DNA of 60,548 bases, from NCBI GenBank assembly GCA_964558655.1, contig CAZLEX010000006.1:1-60548 (forward strand). The letters run 5' to 3'. Below are positions 35,901 through 44,402 of the stretch, one piece after another (the stretch's first letter is position 1; every line of letters begins with the position of its first letter). The DNA comes from RGIG6353 sp964558655. Its GTDB lineage: Bacteria > Bacillota > Clostridia > Oscillospirales > SIG627. The notes below the pieces were generated by a model. That model did not search any database, was not told the origin of the DNA, and saw only the letters and a program-made list of their open reading frames with translations. A program made the position numbers and the translations under genes.

Positions 35901-36619
35901 AGTTTGTCAGCAAACTTAACATTATCGATTTTAGTCAAAAAAGTAGTATGACGGCAGTGATCCGACCAGTATGTATCTATCATTCTGATTTCCGTAATAG
36001 TGGGATCACGATTTTCATCAATAAAATATTTTTGACAGAATTCAGCATCATCGGCATCCATTGCCAATCCCATTCTTTTTACGAAATCTTCAAGTTCCAA
36101 TCTGTTTAATTTTATAAAATTCTCTACAGTTTTAACTTCTGTCGGAATCTCAACTTCCATTTCCAAAGTCTTTGGCAATTCAAGTGATGCTTCCCGTGAT
36201 TCAACAGGGTTTATAACATACTTTTTAATTTCTTCAATTTCTGCGTCCGACAGAATGCCATACAAAGCATAAATTTTTGCCGTACGAATAACAGGTCTTT
36301 CTTTTTGGGAAAGAATTTGTATACACTGTGCAGCGGAATCCGCTCTTTGATCAAATTGACCTGGTAAATATTCAACAGCAAATACGGATGCATCTCTTAA
36401 ATCAAGACTCGAAAAAACCTTATCCAATTGCGGCTCGGAAAAAACTGTTTTTTTTGCATATTCAAATAAACTTTCATCTATTTTGTCGGCATCGTACCTG
36501 TTAATTACACGCACATCTTTGAGTGCTTTTATTCCAAGTAAATTGACCGCTTCGTTAAAAAGGGAGCGTGCTTCATGTGCAAGTTCTCTTTTCTTTTCTA
36601 CATAAACTCGATATACCAT
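32930..36619 (-). CDS. purL: Phosphoribosylformylglycinamidine synthase, fused large type
   Basis: A 1229-residue single-chain FGAM synthase (step 4). The N-terminal PurS-like domain (about 1-150) is followed by a linker (IDTYWSDHCRHTTFL), two PurM-like halves (LFKNETHNHPTEIEPFGGAA in the first) and a C-terminal class I glutaminase (from about 955) with the nucleophile Cys1069 in CGICNGFQ and SHGEGRF. So unlike PurF here, this enzyme keeps its glutaminase. Start overlaps the purD stop by one base (TAATG). The glutaminase domain explains why no purQ or purS is present. Confidence 0.96.
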   Translation of the reverse strand: MVYRVYVEKKRELAHEARSLFNEAVNLLGIKALKDVRVINRYDADKIDESLFEYAKKTVFSEPQLDKVFSSLDLRDASVFAVEYLPGQFDQRADSAAQCIQILSQKERPVIRTAKIYALYGILSDAEIEEIKKYVINPVESREASLELPKTLEMEVEIPTEVKTVENFIKLNRLELEDFVKRMGLAMDADDAEFCQKYFIDENRDPTITEIRMIDTYWSDHCRHTTFLTKIDNVKFADKLLEDSYNEYLKLREILGIKKPICLMDLATVAVKYLKREGKLPRLDESEEINACTVKIDVEVDGNTEPWLLLFKNETHNHPTEIEPFGGAATCIGGAIRDPLSGRSYVYGAMRVTGAADPLKPVSQTIKGKLPQRKIVTTAAAGYSSYGNQIGLATGIVDELYHDGYAAKRMEIGAVIAATPEANVRREAPLPGDIVVLLGGATGRDGCGGATGSSKSHTAASLETCGAEVQKGNAPEERKLQRLFRNKEASRMIKRCNDFGAGGISVAIGELADGLEINLNSVPKKYEGLDGTELAISESQERMAVVIEKENLERFLNIAHTENLNATPVAVVTENPRLVMKWNGKTIVDISREFLNSNGAEKHTNVETDKAVFAERKVSGCFKENMIKLASDLNICSKRGLAERFDSTIGAGTVLMPFAGKYQLTPVQSMVQKISVENGHTDDCSFMAWGFNPFISEQSPYHGAYYAVVESVCKLIASGADFNDVYLTFQEYFERLGRDPKRWGKPLSALLGALKAQTELGIASIGGKDSMSGSFENLDVPPTLVSFAVTVGKAYDVISPELKKSGNKLYLLTCEKDENNIPKTDSLLSIFGKVTKLIREKKTVSAYTLGYGGLAEALMKMSFGNFLGVKLSDKLTENELFGYNYAAFLLETIDDIDAIFVGNVIDASEITYKSETVSLEELLSEYENKLESVFSCNILGTNSSIPNYSYITEQRVAPKIKYVRPKVLIPAFPGTNCEFDSAKVMRDAGADAEIVVIKNLTSDDISESVEYFANQLKNAQMIFIPGGFSGGDEPDGSGKFITAFFRSAAVKESVHDLLNNRDGLICGICNGFQALIKLGLVPYGKIIDTDEDSPTLTYNTIGRHQSRIVRTRIASNKSPWLAATEVGEIYNVPISHGEGRFIANESLINKLAANGQIATQYVDFDGNATSDIHFNPNDSVCAIEGITSPDGRVFGKMGHSERIGSNLYKNVPGNYDIQMFESAVKYFKG

Positions 36620-37890
36620 TATTTTATCTCCTTTGCCCTCAACGCTCGCTGTCCGATATCTTTACGATAATATTTGTTGTCAAAATGAATTTTTTCGACC
36701 TTACTGTACGCACCGGCAACAGCGTCTTCCAACGAATCGGATATGTGCGTAACTCCCAGTACTCTGCCTCCGGATGTAACAAGCTTTTTATCTTTAAAAG
36801 TAGCACCTGCAACAAATACACTGTCTTTTATTTCTTCGGGAATGGTAATTTCATATCCGCTTTTATATGATGAGGGATATCCTTCGGAAGCCATAATGAC
36901 ACAGGCAGCCGAACCTTTTGAAAATTTCACTTCGGTATCCTTTAATGTTGAATTTGTAGTTGCCTGCATAACTGTCAGCAAATCGCTTTCGAGCAACGGC
37001 AGAACAACCTGTGTTTCGGGATCTCCGAAGCGGCAGTTATACTCAATTACTTTGGGTCCGTTTTGAGTAAGCATAAGTCCAAAATAAAGGCATCCCTTAA
37101 AAGTCCTTCCCTCTTTATTCATTGCATCAACAGTGGGAATAAAAATTTTTTTCATACATTCATCTGCTATATCTTGAGTATAATATGGATTCGGTGCGAC
37201 AGTACCCATTCCACCTGTGTTAAGTCCAGTGTCGTTATCGCCTATTCGTTTATGGTCCATAGATGATACCATCGGTATAACGGTTTCGCCGTCTGTAAAA
37301 GCAAGAACAGAAACTTCCGGTCCCGTAAGATACTCCTCTATAACAATTGTATCCCCGCTTTTGCCGAACACTTTATCGTTCATCATGGAAATGATTGCAT
37401 TTCGTGCTTCCTCTCGTGTTGTTGCAATAACAACACCTTTGCCAAGTGCCAATCCGTCGGCTTTTATTACTACCGGAATAGGTAATGTTTGAACATATTT
37501 AAGTGCCAATTCAATATCAGTAAAAACTTCGTATGATGCCGTCGGAATGTTGTATTTTTTCATTAAGTTTTTTGCAAAGACTTTGCTGCCCTCTATTATA
37601 GCAGCATTTGCGTGCGGACCGAATGACTGTATGCCCACTTTCTCAAGTGCATCAACCGCACCGAGAACCAAAGGATCATCAGGTGCCACAACGGCATAAT
37701 CAATATGTTTCTCAACAGCAAAATTAACTATCTTATCAATATCTTTTGCACTTATATCAACACATTCGGCATCGTCTGCAATACCACCGTTACCCGGAAT
37801 AACATAAATCTTTTCGACTGATTTGTTTTCTTTAATTTTTTTTACTATGGCGTGTTCTCTTCCGCCTGCTCCGATTACAAGTATTTTCAT
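36619..37890 (-). CDS. purD: Phosphoribosylamine-glycine ligase
   Basis: A 423-residue ATP-grasp ligase making GAR (step 2). Starts KILVIGAGGREHAIVKKI; the ATP-grasp and glycine-binding parts show VIKADGLALGKGV and NTGGMGTVAPNPYY. The ATG at 37890 is preceded by GGAGG at 5 bases; a GTG at 37905 overlaps the previous gene and is less likely. Cytosolic; part of the pur operon. Confidence 0.95.
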   Translation of the reverse strand: MKILVIGAGGREHAIVKKIKENKSVEKIYVIPGNGGIADDAECVDISAKDIDKIVNFAVEKHIDYAVVAPDDPLVLGAVDALEKVGIQSFGPHANAAIIEGSKVFAKNLMKKYNIPTASYEVFTDIELALKYVQTLPIPVVIKADGLALGKGVVIATTREEARNAIISMMNDKVFGKSGDTIVIEEYLTGPEVSVLAFTDGETVIPMVSSMDHKRIGDNDTGLNTGGMGTVAPNPYYTQDIADECMKKIFIPTVDAMNKEGRTFKGCLYFGLMLTQNGPKVIEYNCRFGDPETQVVLPLLESDLLTVMQATTNSTLKDTEVKFSKGSAACVIMASEGYPSSYKSGYEITIPEEIKDSVFVAGATFKDKKLVTSGGRVLGVTHISDSLEDAVAGAYSKVEKIHFDNKYYRKDIGQRALRAKEIK

Positions 37891-37901
37891 CAAAACCTCC
37901 G

Positions 37902-39086
37902 TCAATGGTGGAAAAGTCTCATTCCCGTAAATGCCATAGCCATTCCATATTTATCACAACATGAAATAACAGCATCGTCGCGAATAGAGCCGCCAGGTTG
38001 AGCAATATATTTTACGCCACTGCGTTTTGCCCGCTCAATATTGTCATCAAATGGGAAAAAGGCATCGGAACCGAGTGCTACATTTTCCTGTTTTGACAAC
38101 CACTCTCTTTTTTCTTCAATTGTAAATCTATAAGGTTGAGATGTAAAATATTTTTGCCAAATGCCGTTTTCGCAAACATCTTCTTCATTTTGATTGATGT
38201 AACCGTCAATAACATTGTCACGGTCAGCTCTGCCGAGAGTATCTTTGAAAGGTAAATTAATTACTTTTTCGTGCTGACGCAGAAACCATGTGTCAGCTTT
38301 TGTACCTGCAAGTCTTGTGCAGTGTATTCTCGATTGCTGACCGGCACCTACACCGATCGCCTGTCCGTCATACGCAAAGCAGACTGAATTAGATTGAGTG
38401 TATTTCAATGTAATCAGTGATATGATAAGGTCACGAATTGCCCCGTCGGGAATAAATTTATTTTCGGTAACAACATTTTTAAGCAACTCCGGCGATATCT
38501 TGAACTCATTTCTTCCCTGTTCAAAAGTTATTCCAAACACATCTTTCTGTTCAATTTTTTCCGGAGAATAAGACGGATCTATTTTTACAATATTATAATT
38601 TCCGTTTCTTTTGCTTTTAAGAATTTCGAGAGCTTCCGGTTCATATCCCGGAGCAATAATGCCATCTGAGACTTCTCTTTTTATGAGTTTTGCAGTAGTA
38701 ACATCACAAACATCGGACAGAGCCACCCAATCGCCGAATGAACACATTCTGTCTGTACCTCTTGCTCTTGCGTAAGCGAGAGCGAGCAAAGAATTATCGA
38801 TTCCGTCAATATCATCTACAAAGCAAGCTTTTTTTAAAGTATCGGAAAGAGGTATACCAACAGCTGCTGATGTGGGACTTACATGTTTAAATGATGTAAC
38901 TGCAGGCAGTCCCAAAGCTTCTTTGAGTTCCTTTACAAGCTGCCACGAATTAAAAGCATCTAAAAAATTAATATAGCCCGGTTTACCGGAAATAATTTCA
39001 ATCGGTAAATCTTTCCCGTTTTTCATGAAAATTCTTGACGGTTTTTGATTTGGATTACAACCGTATTTCAGTTCAAATTCTTTCAT
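37902..39086 (-). CDS. Stand-alone AICAR transformylase
   Basis: A 394-residue protein equal to the C-terminal (AICAR formyltransferase) domain of PurH, using 10-formyl-THF to formylate AICAR (step 9). Typical stretches: MKEFELKYGCNPNQKPSRI, VTSFKHVSPTSAAVGIPL (with the catalytic Lys-His), IGVGAGQQSRIHCTRLAG and DAFFPFDDNIERA. The N-terminal IMP cyclohydrolase domain of normal PurH is missing; the next gene upstream, a PurO-type cyclohydrolase, replaces it. GAGGAA precedes the ATG. Confidence 0.94.
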   Translation of the reverse strand: MKEFELKYGCNPNQKPSRIFMKNGKDLPIEIISGKPGYINFLDAFNSWQLVKELKEALGLPAVTSFKHVSPTSAAVGIPLSDTLKKACFVDDIDGIDNSLLALAYARARGTDRMCSFGDWVALSDVCDVTTAKLIKREVSDGIIAPGYEPEALEILKSKRNGNYNIVKIDPSYSPEKIEQKDVFGITFEQGRNEFKISPELLKNVVTENKFIPDGAIRDLIISLITLKYTQSNSVCFAYDGQAIGVGAGQQSRIHCTRLAGTKADTWFLRQHEKVINLPFKDTLGRADRDNVIDGYINQNEEDVCENGIWQKYFTSQPYRFTIEEKREWLSKQENVALGSDAFFPFDDNIERAKRSGVKYIAQPGGSIRDDAVISCCDKYGMAMAFTGMRLFHH

Positions 39087-39096
39087 CTTTCATTCC

Positions 39097-39816
39097 TCAA
39101 ACATTTTTATTTACAATTCTTGTGTCGCTTATACCTGAATTAAGATCGATATATCTGACAAAAAGCGAAACCTTGTTGTCTTTATTTAAACTTGACCAAA
39201 TGATATCAGTCATTTCATCGATGTCGGCATCAGGTAACCGAAGTGTCTTAGGTTCTCCCTCGAAAGATTGTAAGGGATTGTCATTGCCATTATTGTAAGT
39301 ATGAATAAATTTTGCCATTCCAACGACAGGATTGGAGTAAGCATATGTAAAGCGTTCGCATGAACTATCATTGCCTTCGGCACTCTTTAAAATCGACAAC
39401 GCATAATTCATATCACCGTTTTCACAATGAATTATACCTGATATACGGGGAGTAAAATTCGGCTTGTCATCTTCGAATTCACGAGTACGCAATGCTTGCT
39501 CAAAAGTCATTTGCCGATCCATGAGATTGTAAATAGTATCGGTTTGGTCTCCGTTTGTTACTATTGTTTTATTTCCTAATACGCGTACGGGATAGTAAAT
39601 TATCAAATGAGGATCTGTCATCTTTGTTTCGTCAAAGGCCTTTGTCCTGATTGCATCGCCTTCTGCAACAAAAATGCGATTACGGCTATTTACGCTTCTA
39701 CCCATTATGAAGTATGCACAAACAGCCTTAGTGCCATCAGCACTTTTTCCGAGAATAATTCCTCTTCCGTGATAAGAAAGCGAATTGAGTTCATCAGAAA
39801 TAGTCGATATTATCAT
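39097..39816 (-). CDS. purO: IMP cyclohydrolase, archaeal PurO type
   Basis: A 239-residue protein of the PurO family, first known from methanogens, that closes FAICAR to IMP (step 10). The family start SYHGRGIILGKSADG, GRSVNSRNRIFV and YPVRVLGNKTIVTNGDQTDT are visible. It sits between the stand-alone AICAR transformylase and purN, so together these genes replace the bifunctional PurH. AGGAG precedes the ATG, one base after the purN stop. Confidence 0.92.
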   Translation of the reverse strand: MIISTISDELNSLSYHGRGIILGKSADGTKAVCAYFIMGRSVNSRNRIFVAEGDAIRTKAFDETKMTDPHLIIYYPVRVLGNKTIVTNGDQTDTIYNLMDRQMTFEQALRTREFEDDKPNFTPRISGIIHCENGDMNYALSILKSAEGNDSSCERFTYAYSNPVVGMAKFIHTYNNGNDNPLQSFEGEPKTLRLPDADIDEMTDIIWSSLNKDNKVSLFVRYIDLNSGISDTRIVNKNV

Positions 39817-39817
39817 A

Positions 39818-40459
39818 TCATTCTCCTTTTATCAGTACTTTATTGTTTACTACCGATATTTTGTTTTCGCAAAAAAGTCGAACAGCATTCGGAAGAATTT
39901 TCCACTCAGCTTCAACCATAACTCTCTTTTGTAATAATTCCGGAGTATCATCTTGTTTGACTTCTACAGCTTTTTGGAGTATTATCGGTCCGGCATCACA
40001 TTCCGGAATCACAAAATGCACGGTTGCACCGGAAACGCGTACCCCTTTTTCCAATGCTGCTTCATGAACTCGAAGGCCATAGTAACCTTTACCGCAAAAA
40101 GCAGGTATCAAAGCGGGATGAACATTTATAATTTTATTTGGAAATTTTTTATATACCTGTTCATCAAATATGGTGAGAAATCCCGCCAAAACAACTAAAT
40201 CGATATCTGCTTCAACGAGTGTTTGCACTAACGCCGAAGAATACTCGGCAATATCGGAATATTCTTTTCGAGGTAAAACAACTGTTTCAATTTGATTATT
40301 CTTTGCACGCTCAAGAGCATATACATCCGGCTTTGAAGAAATAACCAAAGTAATTACTCCGTTACCCAGCTCACTTCTTTTTTGTGCATCAATCAAAGCT
40401 TGAAGATTGGTACCTCCGCCGGACACCAAAACAGCAATTTTTGTAACGATATCAGACAT
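39818..40459 (-). CDS. purN: Phosphoribosylglycinamide formyltransferase (folate-dependent)
   Basis: A 213-residue GAR transformylase (step 3) using 10-formyl-THF. The N-terminal glycine loop IAVLVSGGGTNLQALI and catalytic NVHPALIPAFCGKGYYG (Asn, His) with GATVHFVIPECDAGPII (Asp) are all present. Length normal. Confidence 0.96.
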   Translation of the reverse strand: MSDIVTKIAVLVSGGGTNLQALIDAQKRSELGNGVITLVISSKPDVYALERAKNNQIETVVLPRKEYSDIAEYSSALVQTLVEADIDLVVLAGFLTIFDEQVYKKFPNKIINVHPALIPAFCGKGYYGLRVHEAALEKGVRVSGATVHFVIPECDAGPIILQKAVEVKQDDTPELLQKRVMVEAEWKILPNAVRLFCENKISVVNNKVLIKGE

Positions 40460-40471
40460 TGTATTTCCCTT

Positions 40472-41521
40472 CTATTTAAGGATAATTTTTTCATCACCAT
40501 CGGCAATATTTCCGATGACATAAGCATCTTCTCCGAAATCTTTTAAAAGCCGAAGTGCATTTTCCGTATCTTCCGGTTTTACTACAATACTCATACCCAC
40601 GCCCATATTGAAAGTATTATACATATCGCGTTCCGGAATATCACCTGTCTTCATAATTAAATCAAAAATAGGCAAAACACGCACAGCATCTTTATTGATA
40701 ACGGCACATTTCCCGTCGGGAATGGAGCGGGGAATATTTTCATAAAATCCGCCACCTGTTATGTGCGAAATTCCCCTAACTTCGATTTTTTCGATTAAGG
40801 AAAGTATTGGCTTAACATATATGCGGGTTGGTGTAAGTAAAGTTTCAGCTACACTTCTTCCGCAGAGTTCGTCTTTTGGAACATAGAGTTCTGAAGGATT
40901 ATTGTCAATATCAAACACTTTGCGAACAAGGGAAAATCCGTTTGAATGAATTCCGGTAGACGGTAAGGCTATAATGGTGTCTCCGGATGCGATTTTTGAA
41001 TTGTCAATTATTTTTTTCTTATCAACAATACCCACAGCAAATCCGGCAAGGTCATAATCATCAGCAGGCATAAGACCCGGATGTTCAGCAGTTTCACCGC
41101 CAATCAAAGCCGCTCCGGATTGAACGCAACCATCAGCCACACCTTTAACAATTTCGGCAATTTTTTCGGGTATATTCTTACCGCAAGCAATATAATCCAA
41201 GAAAAACAGTGGGCGTGCACCGCAACAAATGATATCATTAACACACATCGCAACCGCATCAATACCTATTGTGTCATGCTTATCCATAAGCATTGCCATC
41301 TTAACTTTTGTTCCGCAGCCGTCTGTTCCGGAGACAAGCACAGGCTCATCCATTCCGGCTGTCTTTAAGCCAAAGCACCCGCCAAATCCTCCGACATCAT
41401 CAATACAGGAATCGTTCTTCGTCTTTGATATATGGGCTTTCATAAGCTCTACTGCTTTATATCCGGCTGTTATATCAACTCCGGCTGCAGCATAGCTGTC
41501 AGATTTTGAATTTAAATTCAT
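40472..41521 (-). CDS. purM: Phosphoribosylformylglycinamidine cyclo-ligase
   Basis: A 349-residue AIR synthetase (step 5). Markers: YAAAGVDITAGYKAVELMK, VSGTDGCGTKVKMA, ALIGGETAEHPGLM and GISHITGGGFYENIPR. AAGGAA precedes the ATG; 4 bases after purF. Confidence 0.97.
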   Translation of the reverse strand: MNLNSKSDSYAAAGVDITAGYKAVELMKAHISKTKNDSCIDDVGGFGGCFGLKTAGMDEPVLVSGTDGCGTKVKMAMLMDKHDTIGIDAVAMCVNDIICCGARPLFFLDYIACGKNIPEKIAEIVKGVADGCVQSGAALIGGETAEHPGLMPADDYDLAGFAVGIVDKKKIIDNSKIASGDTIIALPSTGIHSNGFSLVRKVFDIDNNPSELYVPKDELCGRSVAETLLTPTRIYVKPILSLIEKIEVRGISHITGGGFYENIPRSIPDGKCAVINKDAVRVLPIFDLIMKTGDIPERDMYNTFNMGVGMSIVVKPEDTENALRLLKDFGEDAYVIGNIADGDEKIILK

Positions 41522-41525
41522 TATT

Positions 41526-42950
41526 TTATTCCTTTCCGTTCCAGCAATATGTGCACAAACGGCACGGATCTAATCCTATTGCTTTTATTACACCTTCTAT
41601 TGTTTGAAATTCGAGCGAACCGAGATGAAGTTTTTCACCGATAGCTGTACGGAGTTTTTTGCCTCGTTCTGAATTTGTATCGCAATATTCATCAATATGC
41701 TTAAAGCCGTCTTCACCTTCAAGTTCAACTATCACACGCCGAGCTATAAGCTCCATATCTGTATTTGCACGAGAAAAATTAAGATACTTGCAAGCGTACA
41801 TAATCGGTGGGCAAGCCGAACGCACATGAACTTCTTTTGCACCGTTTTCGTAAAGAAAATCAACTGTTTCTTTAAGTTGCGTACCGCGAACAACAGAATC
41901 GTCTATTAGCAATAATTTTTTATTATTGATAAGATCGTGCACGGGAATCTGCTTCATTTTCGCAATTCTGTTCCTGTCGGCTTGCTTTGCCGGCGTAAAG
42001 CTTCTTGACCATGTAGGAGTATATTTAATAAAAGCTCTTGCAAATGGGACACGAGACTTATTAGCATATCCGATTGCGTGAGGTGTACCGGAATCCGGAA
42101 CGCCTCCTACATAGTCAATACCTATCGCACGACCGTTTTTTTCGTCTTCATCTGCCATTATTTCACCGTTTTTATATCTCATCATCTCTACATTAACACC
42201 TTCATATGTAGAAGTGGGATAGCCGTAATAGCTCCACAAAAACGAACAGATTCGCATTTCCTTGCCGGGCAGAGAAAGACAGGTAACGGCATCGGGAGAA
42301 ATTTCGGCAATCTCTCCCGGACCGAGTTCCTTTTCTATTTTAAAGTCCAACTTAGTCAATGCAAACGATTCAAAAGATACTCCGTAACCGTCTTCCCTTT
42401 TTCCTATGATAATCGGTAACCTGCCTAATTTATCGCGAGCGGCTATAATATTTCCGTCTTGCTTCAAAAGAAGAATCGATGCGGTTCCTTTAATTAAATT
42501 TTGTGCATTTTTGATACCATCGACAAAATTATCTGCTTGATTGATAAGTGCCGCAACTAATTCGGTGGTATTAACTTTTCCGCCTGTCATCGCATCAAAA
42601 TGTCCGCCATTTATTGAAAGATGTTGATTGATTAATTCTTCGGAATTGTTAATTATTCCTATGGTAGACAGTGCATATGTACCGAGTTTTGAACGAATAA
42701 GCATCGGTTGAGGATCCGTATCGCTAATGCAACCGATGACGGAAGTGCCTTTCATTTCTTCAAGAACATGTTCAAATTTTGTTCTAAACGGTGAATTTTC
42801 AATATTATGTATTTTTCTCTGAAGTCCGATTTCGAAATCCCACGCTGCCATACCACCGCGTCGAGTCCCTAAATGAGAATGATAATCAACACCAAAAAGA
42901 ACATCAAGCATAGCATCACTATGTGACGCAATCCCAAAAAATCCTCCCAT
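41526..42950 (-). CDS. purF: Amidophosphoribosyltransferase-like protein lacking the Cys nucleophile
   Basis: A 474-residue PurF homologue (step 1, PRPP to phosphoribosylamine). The phosphoribosyltransferase domain is intact: KLLLIDDSVVRGTQ is the PRPP loop. Iron-sulfur ligands of the Bacillus type are conserved (MRICSF, SACPP and CRLC near the end). But the N terminus reads MGGFFGIAS where active enzymes have MCGVFGI, so the glutaminase nucleophile Cys is Gly. The start is fixed by GGTGGAG and there is no Cys in frame upstream. It may use free ammonia or a partner glutaminase. Similar MGGFF variants are, from memory, known as a subgroup in anaerobes. Confidence 0.9.
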   Translation of the reverse strand: MGGFFGIASHSDAMLDVLFGVDYHSHLGTRRGGMAAWDFEIGLQRKIHNIENSPFRTKFEHVLEEMKGTSVIGCISDTDPQPMLIRSKLGTYALSTIGIINNSEELINQHLSINGGHFDAMTGGKVNTTELVAALINQADNFVDGIKNAQNLIKGTASILLLKQDGNIIAARDKLGRLPIIIGKREDGYGVSFESFALTKLDFKIEKELGPGEIAEISPDAVTCLSLPGKEMRICSFLWSYYGYPTSTYEGVNVEMMRYKNGEIMADEDEKNGRAIGIDYVGGVPDSGTPHAIGYANKSRVPFARAFIKYTPTWSRSFTPAKQADRNRIAKMKQIPVHDLINNKKLLLIDDSVVRGTQLKETVDFLYENGAKEVHVRSACPPIMYACKYLNFSRANTDMELIARRVIVELEGEDGFKHIDEYCDTNSERGKKLRTAIGEKLHLGSLEFQTIEGVIKAIGLDPCRLCTYCWNGKE

Positions 42951-42963
42951 ATCTCCACCGAAA

Positions 42964-43644
42964 TTAAGCGAAGAACAACTTTGATAATGTCATAGGATCT
43001 ACATATTCTCCATTTTTGTAAACTCTCATGTTTCCGGAAGCAATTTCATCAATAAGCATTACATTTCCTTCGGAATCATACCCGAATTCGAACTTTATAT
43101 CATAGAGCACAAGACCTTTTTCGAGAAGATCATCGGCTACAATTTTTGTTATTTTCTGCGTCATTAGTTTCATATCTTCATATTGCTTATCAGTCATGAC
43201 ATTCAAGGCTATAAGACCGTCTTTTGTTACAAGCGGATCTCCTTTAGCATCATTTTTAAAAGTCATTTCCACATATGCAGGCAAGTCAGCTCCTTCTTCA
43301 ACATAATCACTGTAGCGGCGATAAAAGCTTCCGACAGCCTTATGTCTGCAAATAACTTCAAGTCCTTTTCCGAAAACTTTAGCTGGAAGAACTTCCATAG
43401 TGGTATTTGCTAAATCTGCCGAAACATAATGTGTTTTTATGCCGGCTGCATTAACTTTTTCAAAAAAATAAATCGACATACGGAGATTAACATCTCCGAC
43501 ACCGTCTATTGTAAGTCCCACACTGTTCTCTCCGGGATCAAAAACTCCGTCTTTTCCTGTACAATCGTCTTTAAATTTCAAAAGATAATTACCGTTGTCA
43601 AGTGCAAATACATCTTTGGTTTTTCCTGTGTAAATATGTTTCAT
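42964..43644 (-). CDS. purC: SAICAR synthase
   Basis: A 226-residue ATP-dependent ligase joining CAIR and aspartate (step 7). Start HIYTGKTKDVFALDNG and later LYDIKFEFGYDSEGNVMLID are typical. The partner lyase purB is not in this window. GGAG precedes the ATG; 13 bases before purF. Confidence 0.95.
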   Translation of the reverse strand: MKHIYTGKTKDVFALDNGNYLLKFKDDCTGKDGVFDPGENSVGLTIDGVGDVNLRMSIYFFEKVNAAGIKTHYVSADLANTTMEVLPAKVFGKGLEVICRHKAVGSFYRRYSDYVEEGADLPAYVEMTFKNDAKGDPLVTKDGLIALNVMTDKQYEDMKLMTQKITKIVADDLLEKGLVLYDIKFEFGYDSEGNVMLIDEIASGNMRVYKNGEYVDPMTLSKLFFA

Positions 43645-43695
43645 TTTTTTCTCCTTTATATAATTAATTTTTTTAAATAATTAACAAAAATTCAA

Positions 43696-44184
43696 TTAAA
43701 GCTTTGAAAGTATCGCTTTATCTTTTTCAAGAACGGTTTTCGCGTCTTCCAGTCTTTTATTTTGCAATCTTTCGGACAATTCCTCATCGGAAATAGCAAG
43801 TATCTGCAGTGCCAGCAAAGCGGCGTTTCCGCCACCGTCAACAGCAACAGTGGCAACTGGTATGCCTGTTGGCATTTGCACGGTTGACAAAAGTGCATCA
43901 AGTCCATCAAAATTTGAACTTTTGCAGGGAACTCCGATTACCGGCAAAACAGTATTTGCGGCAATCGCTCCGGCAAGATGTGCAGCCATTCCGGCAAAAG
44001 CTATTATAACACCTATGCCGTTTTCCTTTGCATTGATCGCAAAAAGCCGTGCTTCGTTGGGAGTTCTGTGTGCTGACAAAACTCTAACTTCATATTGAAC
44101 ATCGAATGAATTAAAAATATCAATTGCTTTCTTTACTATAGGAAGATCACTGTCTGATCCCATCACAATTCCGATTTTTTTCAT
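43696..44184 (-). CDS. purE: N5-CAIR mutase, class I
   Basis: A 162-residue PurE (step 6). The signature IGIVMGSDSDLPIVKKA and the loop SAHRTPNEA are present. A purK partner is not seen here. It is first in the pur operon, immediately after the ZTP riboswitch and terminator. Confidence 0.96.
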   Translation of the reverse strand: MKKIGIVMGSDSDLPIVKKAIDIFNSFDVQYEVRVLSAHRTPNEARLFAINAKENGIGVIIAFAGMAAHLAGAIAANTVLPVIGVPCKSSNFDGLDALLSTVQMPTGIPVATVAVDGGGNAALLALQILAISDEELSERLQNKRLEDAKTVLEKDKAILSKL

Positions 44185-44210
44185 TTTCCCTCCAAAATTA
44201 AAATATATAA

Positions 44211-44241
44211 GGGCACACTTAACTCATCGCTAAATGTGCCC
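44211..44241 (-). terminator. Riboswitch-controlled terminator before purE
   Basis: Eleven base pairs join 44231-44241 with 44211-44221 (one G-U pair), followed on the minus strand by a U-rich run. The 5' arm reuses the GGGCA of the ZTP aptamer, so ligand binding and termination exclude each other. Confidence 0.85.
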
Positions 44242-44303
44242 AGACGGTCGGCAGTATTCATCTCCTGCTTCACCGTGGTTATCCACATCTCCGTCAGTTA
44301 CAG
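44237..44303 (-). promoter_or_regulatory. ZTP (pfl) riboswitch
   Basis: The minus-strand sequence has the conserved ZTP aptamer parts in order: ACTGACGG (44291-44298), a GTGG...CCAC hairpin within 44273-44287, then CCGACCGTCTGGGC (44238-44251). These match the pfl/ZTP class, which binds ZMP/ZTP, the AICAR phosphates that build up when 10-formyl-THF is short. The downstream terminator shares its GGGC, giving a transcriptional ON switch for purE to fhs. Confidence 0.93.
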
Positions 44304-44330
44304 GAAATATTCATATACTTTTTTCAATTA

Positions 44331-44360
44331 ATTATAACACAGCATACAATGTCATGTCAA
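44331..44360 (-). promoter_or_regulatory. Sigma-A promoter of the pur operon
   Basis: On the minus strand TTGACA (44355-44360), 18-base spacer, TATAAT (44331-44336). It lies about 42 bases after the guaB stop with no strong terminator between, so pyr-guaB transcripts can also reach the riboswitch. Confidence 0.8.
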
Positions 44361-44402
44361 GATAAAAATTGTATTTTAAATACTTTTTATGCCATTTATA
44401 AA

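Noticed and set aside
42950..42964. An upstream start that would restore a Cys to PurF
   Set aside because: The in-frame codons between the purC stop and the ATG contain no Cys and no start codon, and the ATG has its own ribosome site.
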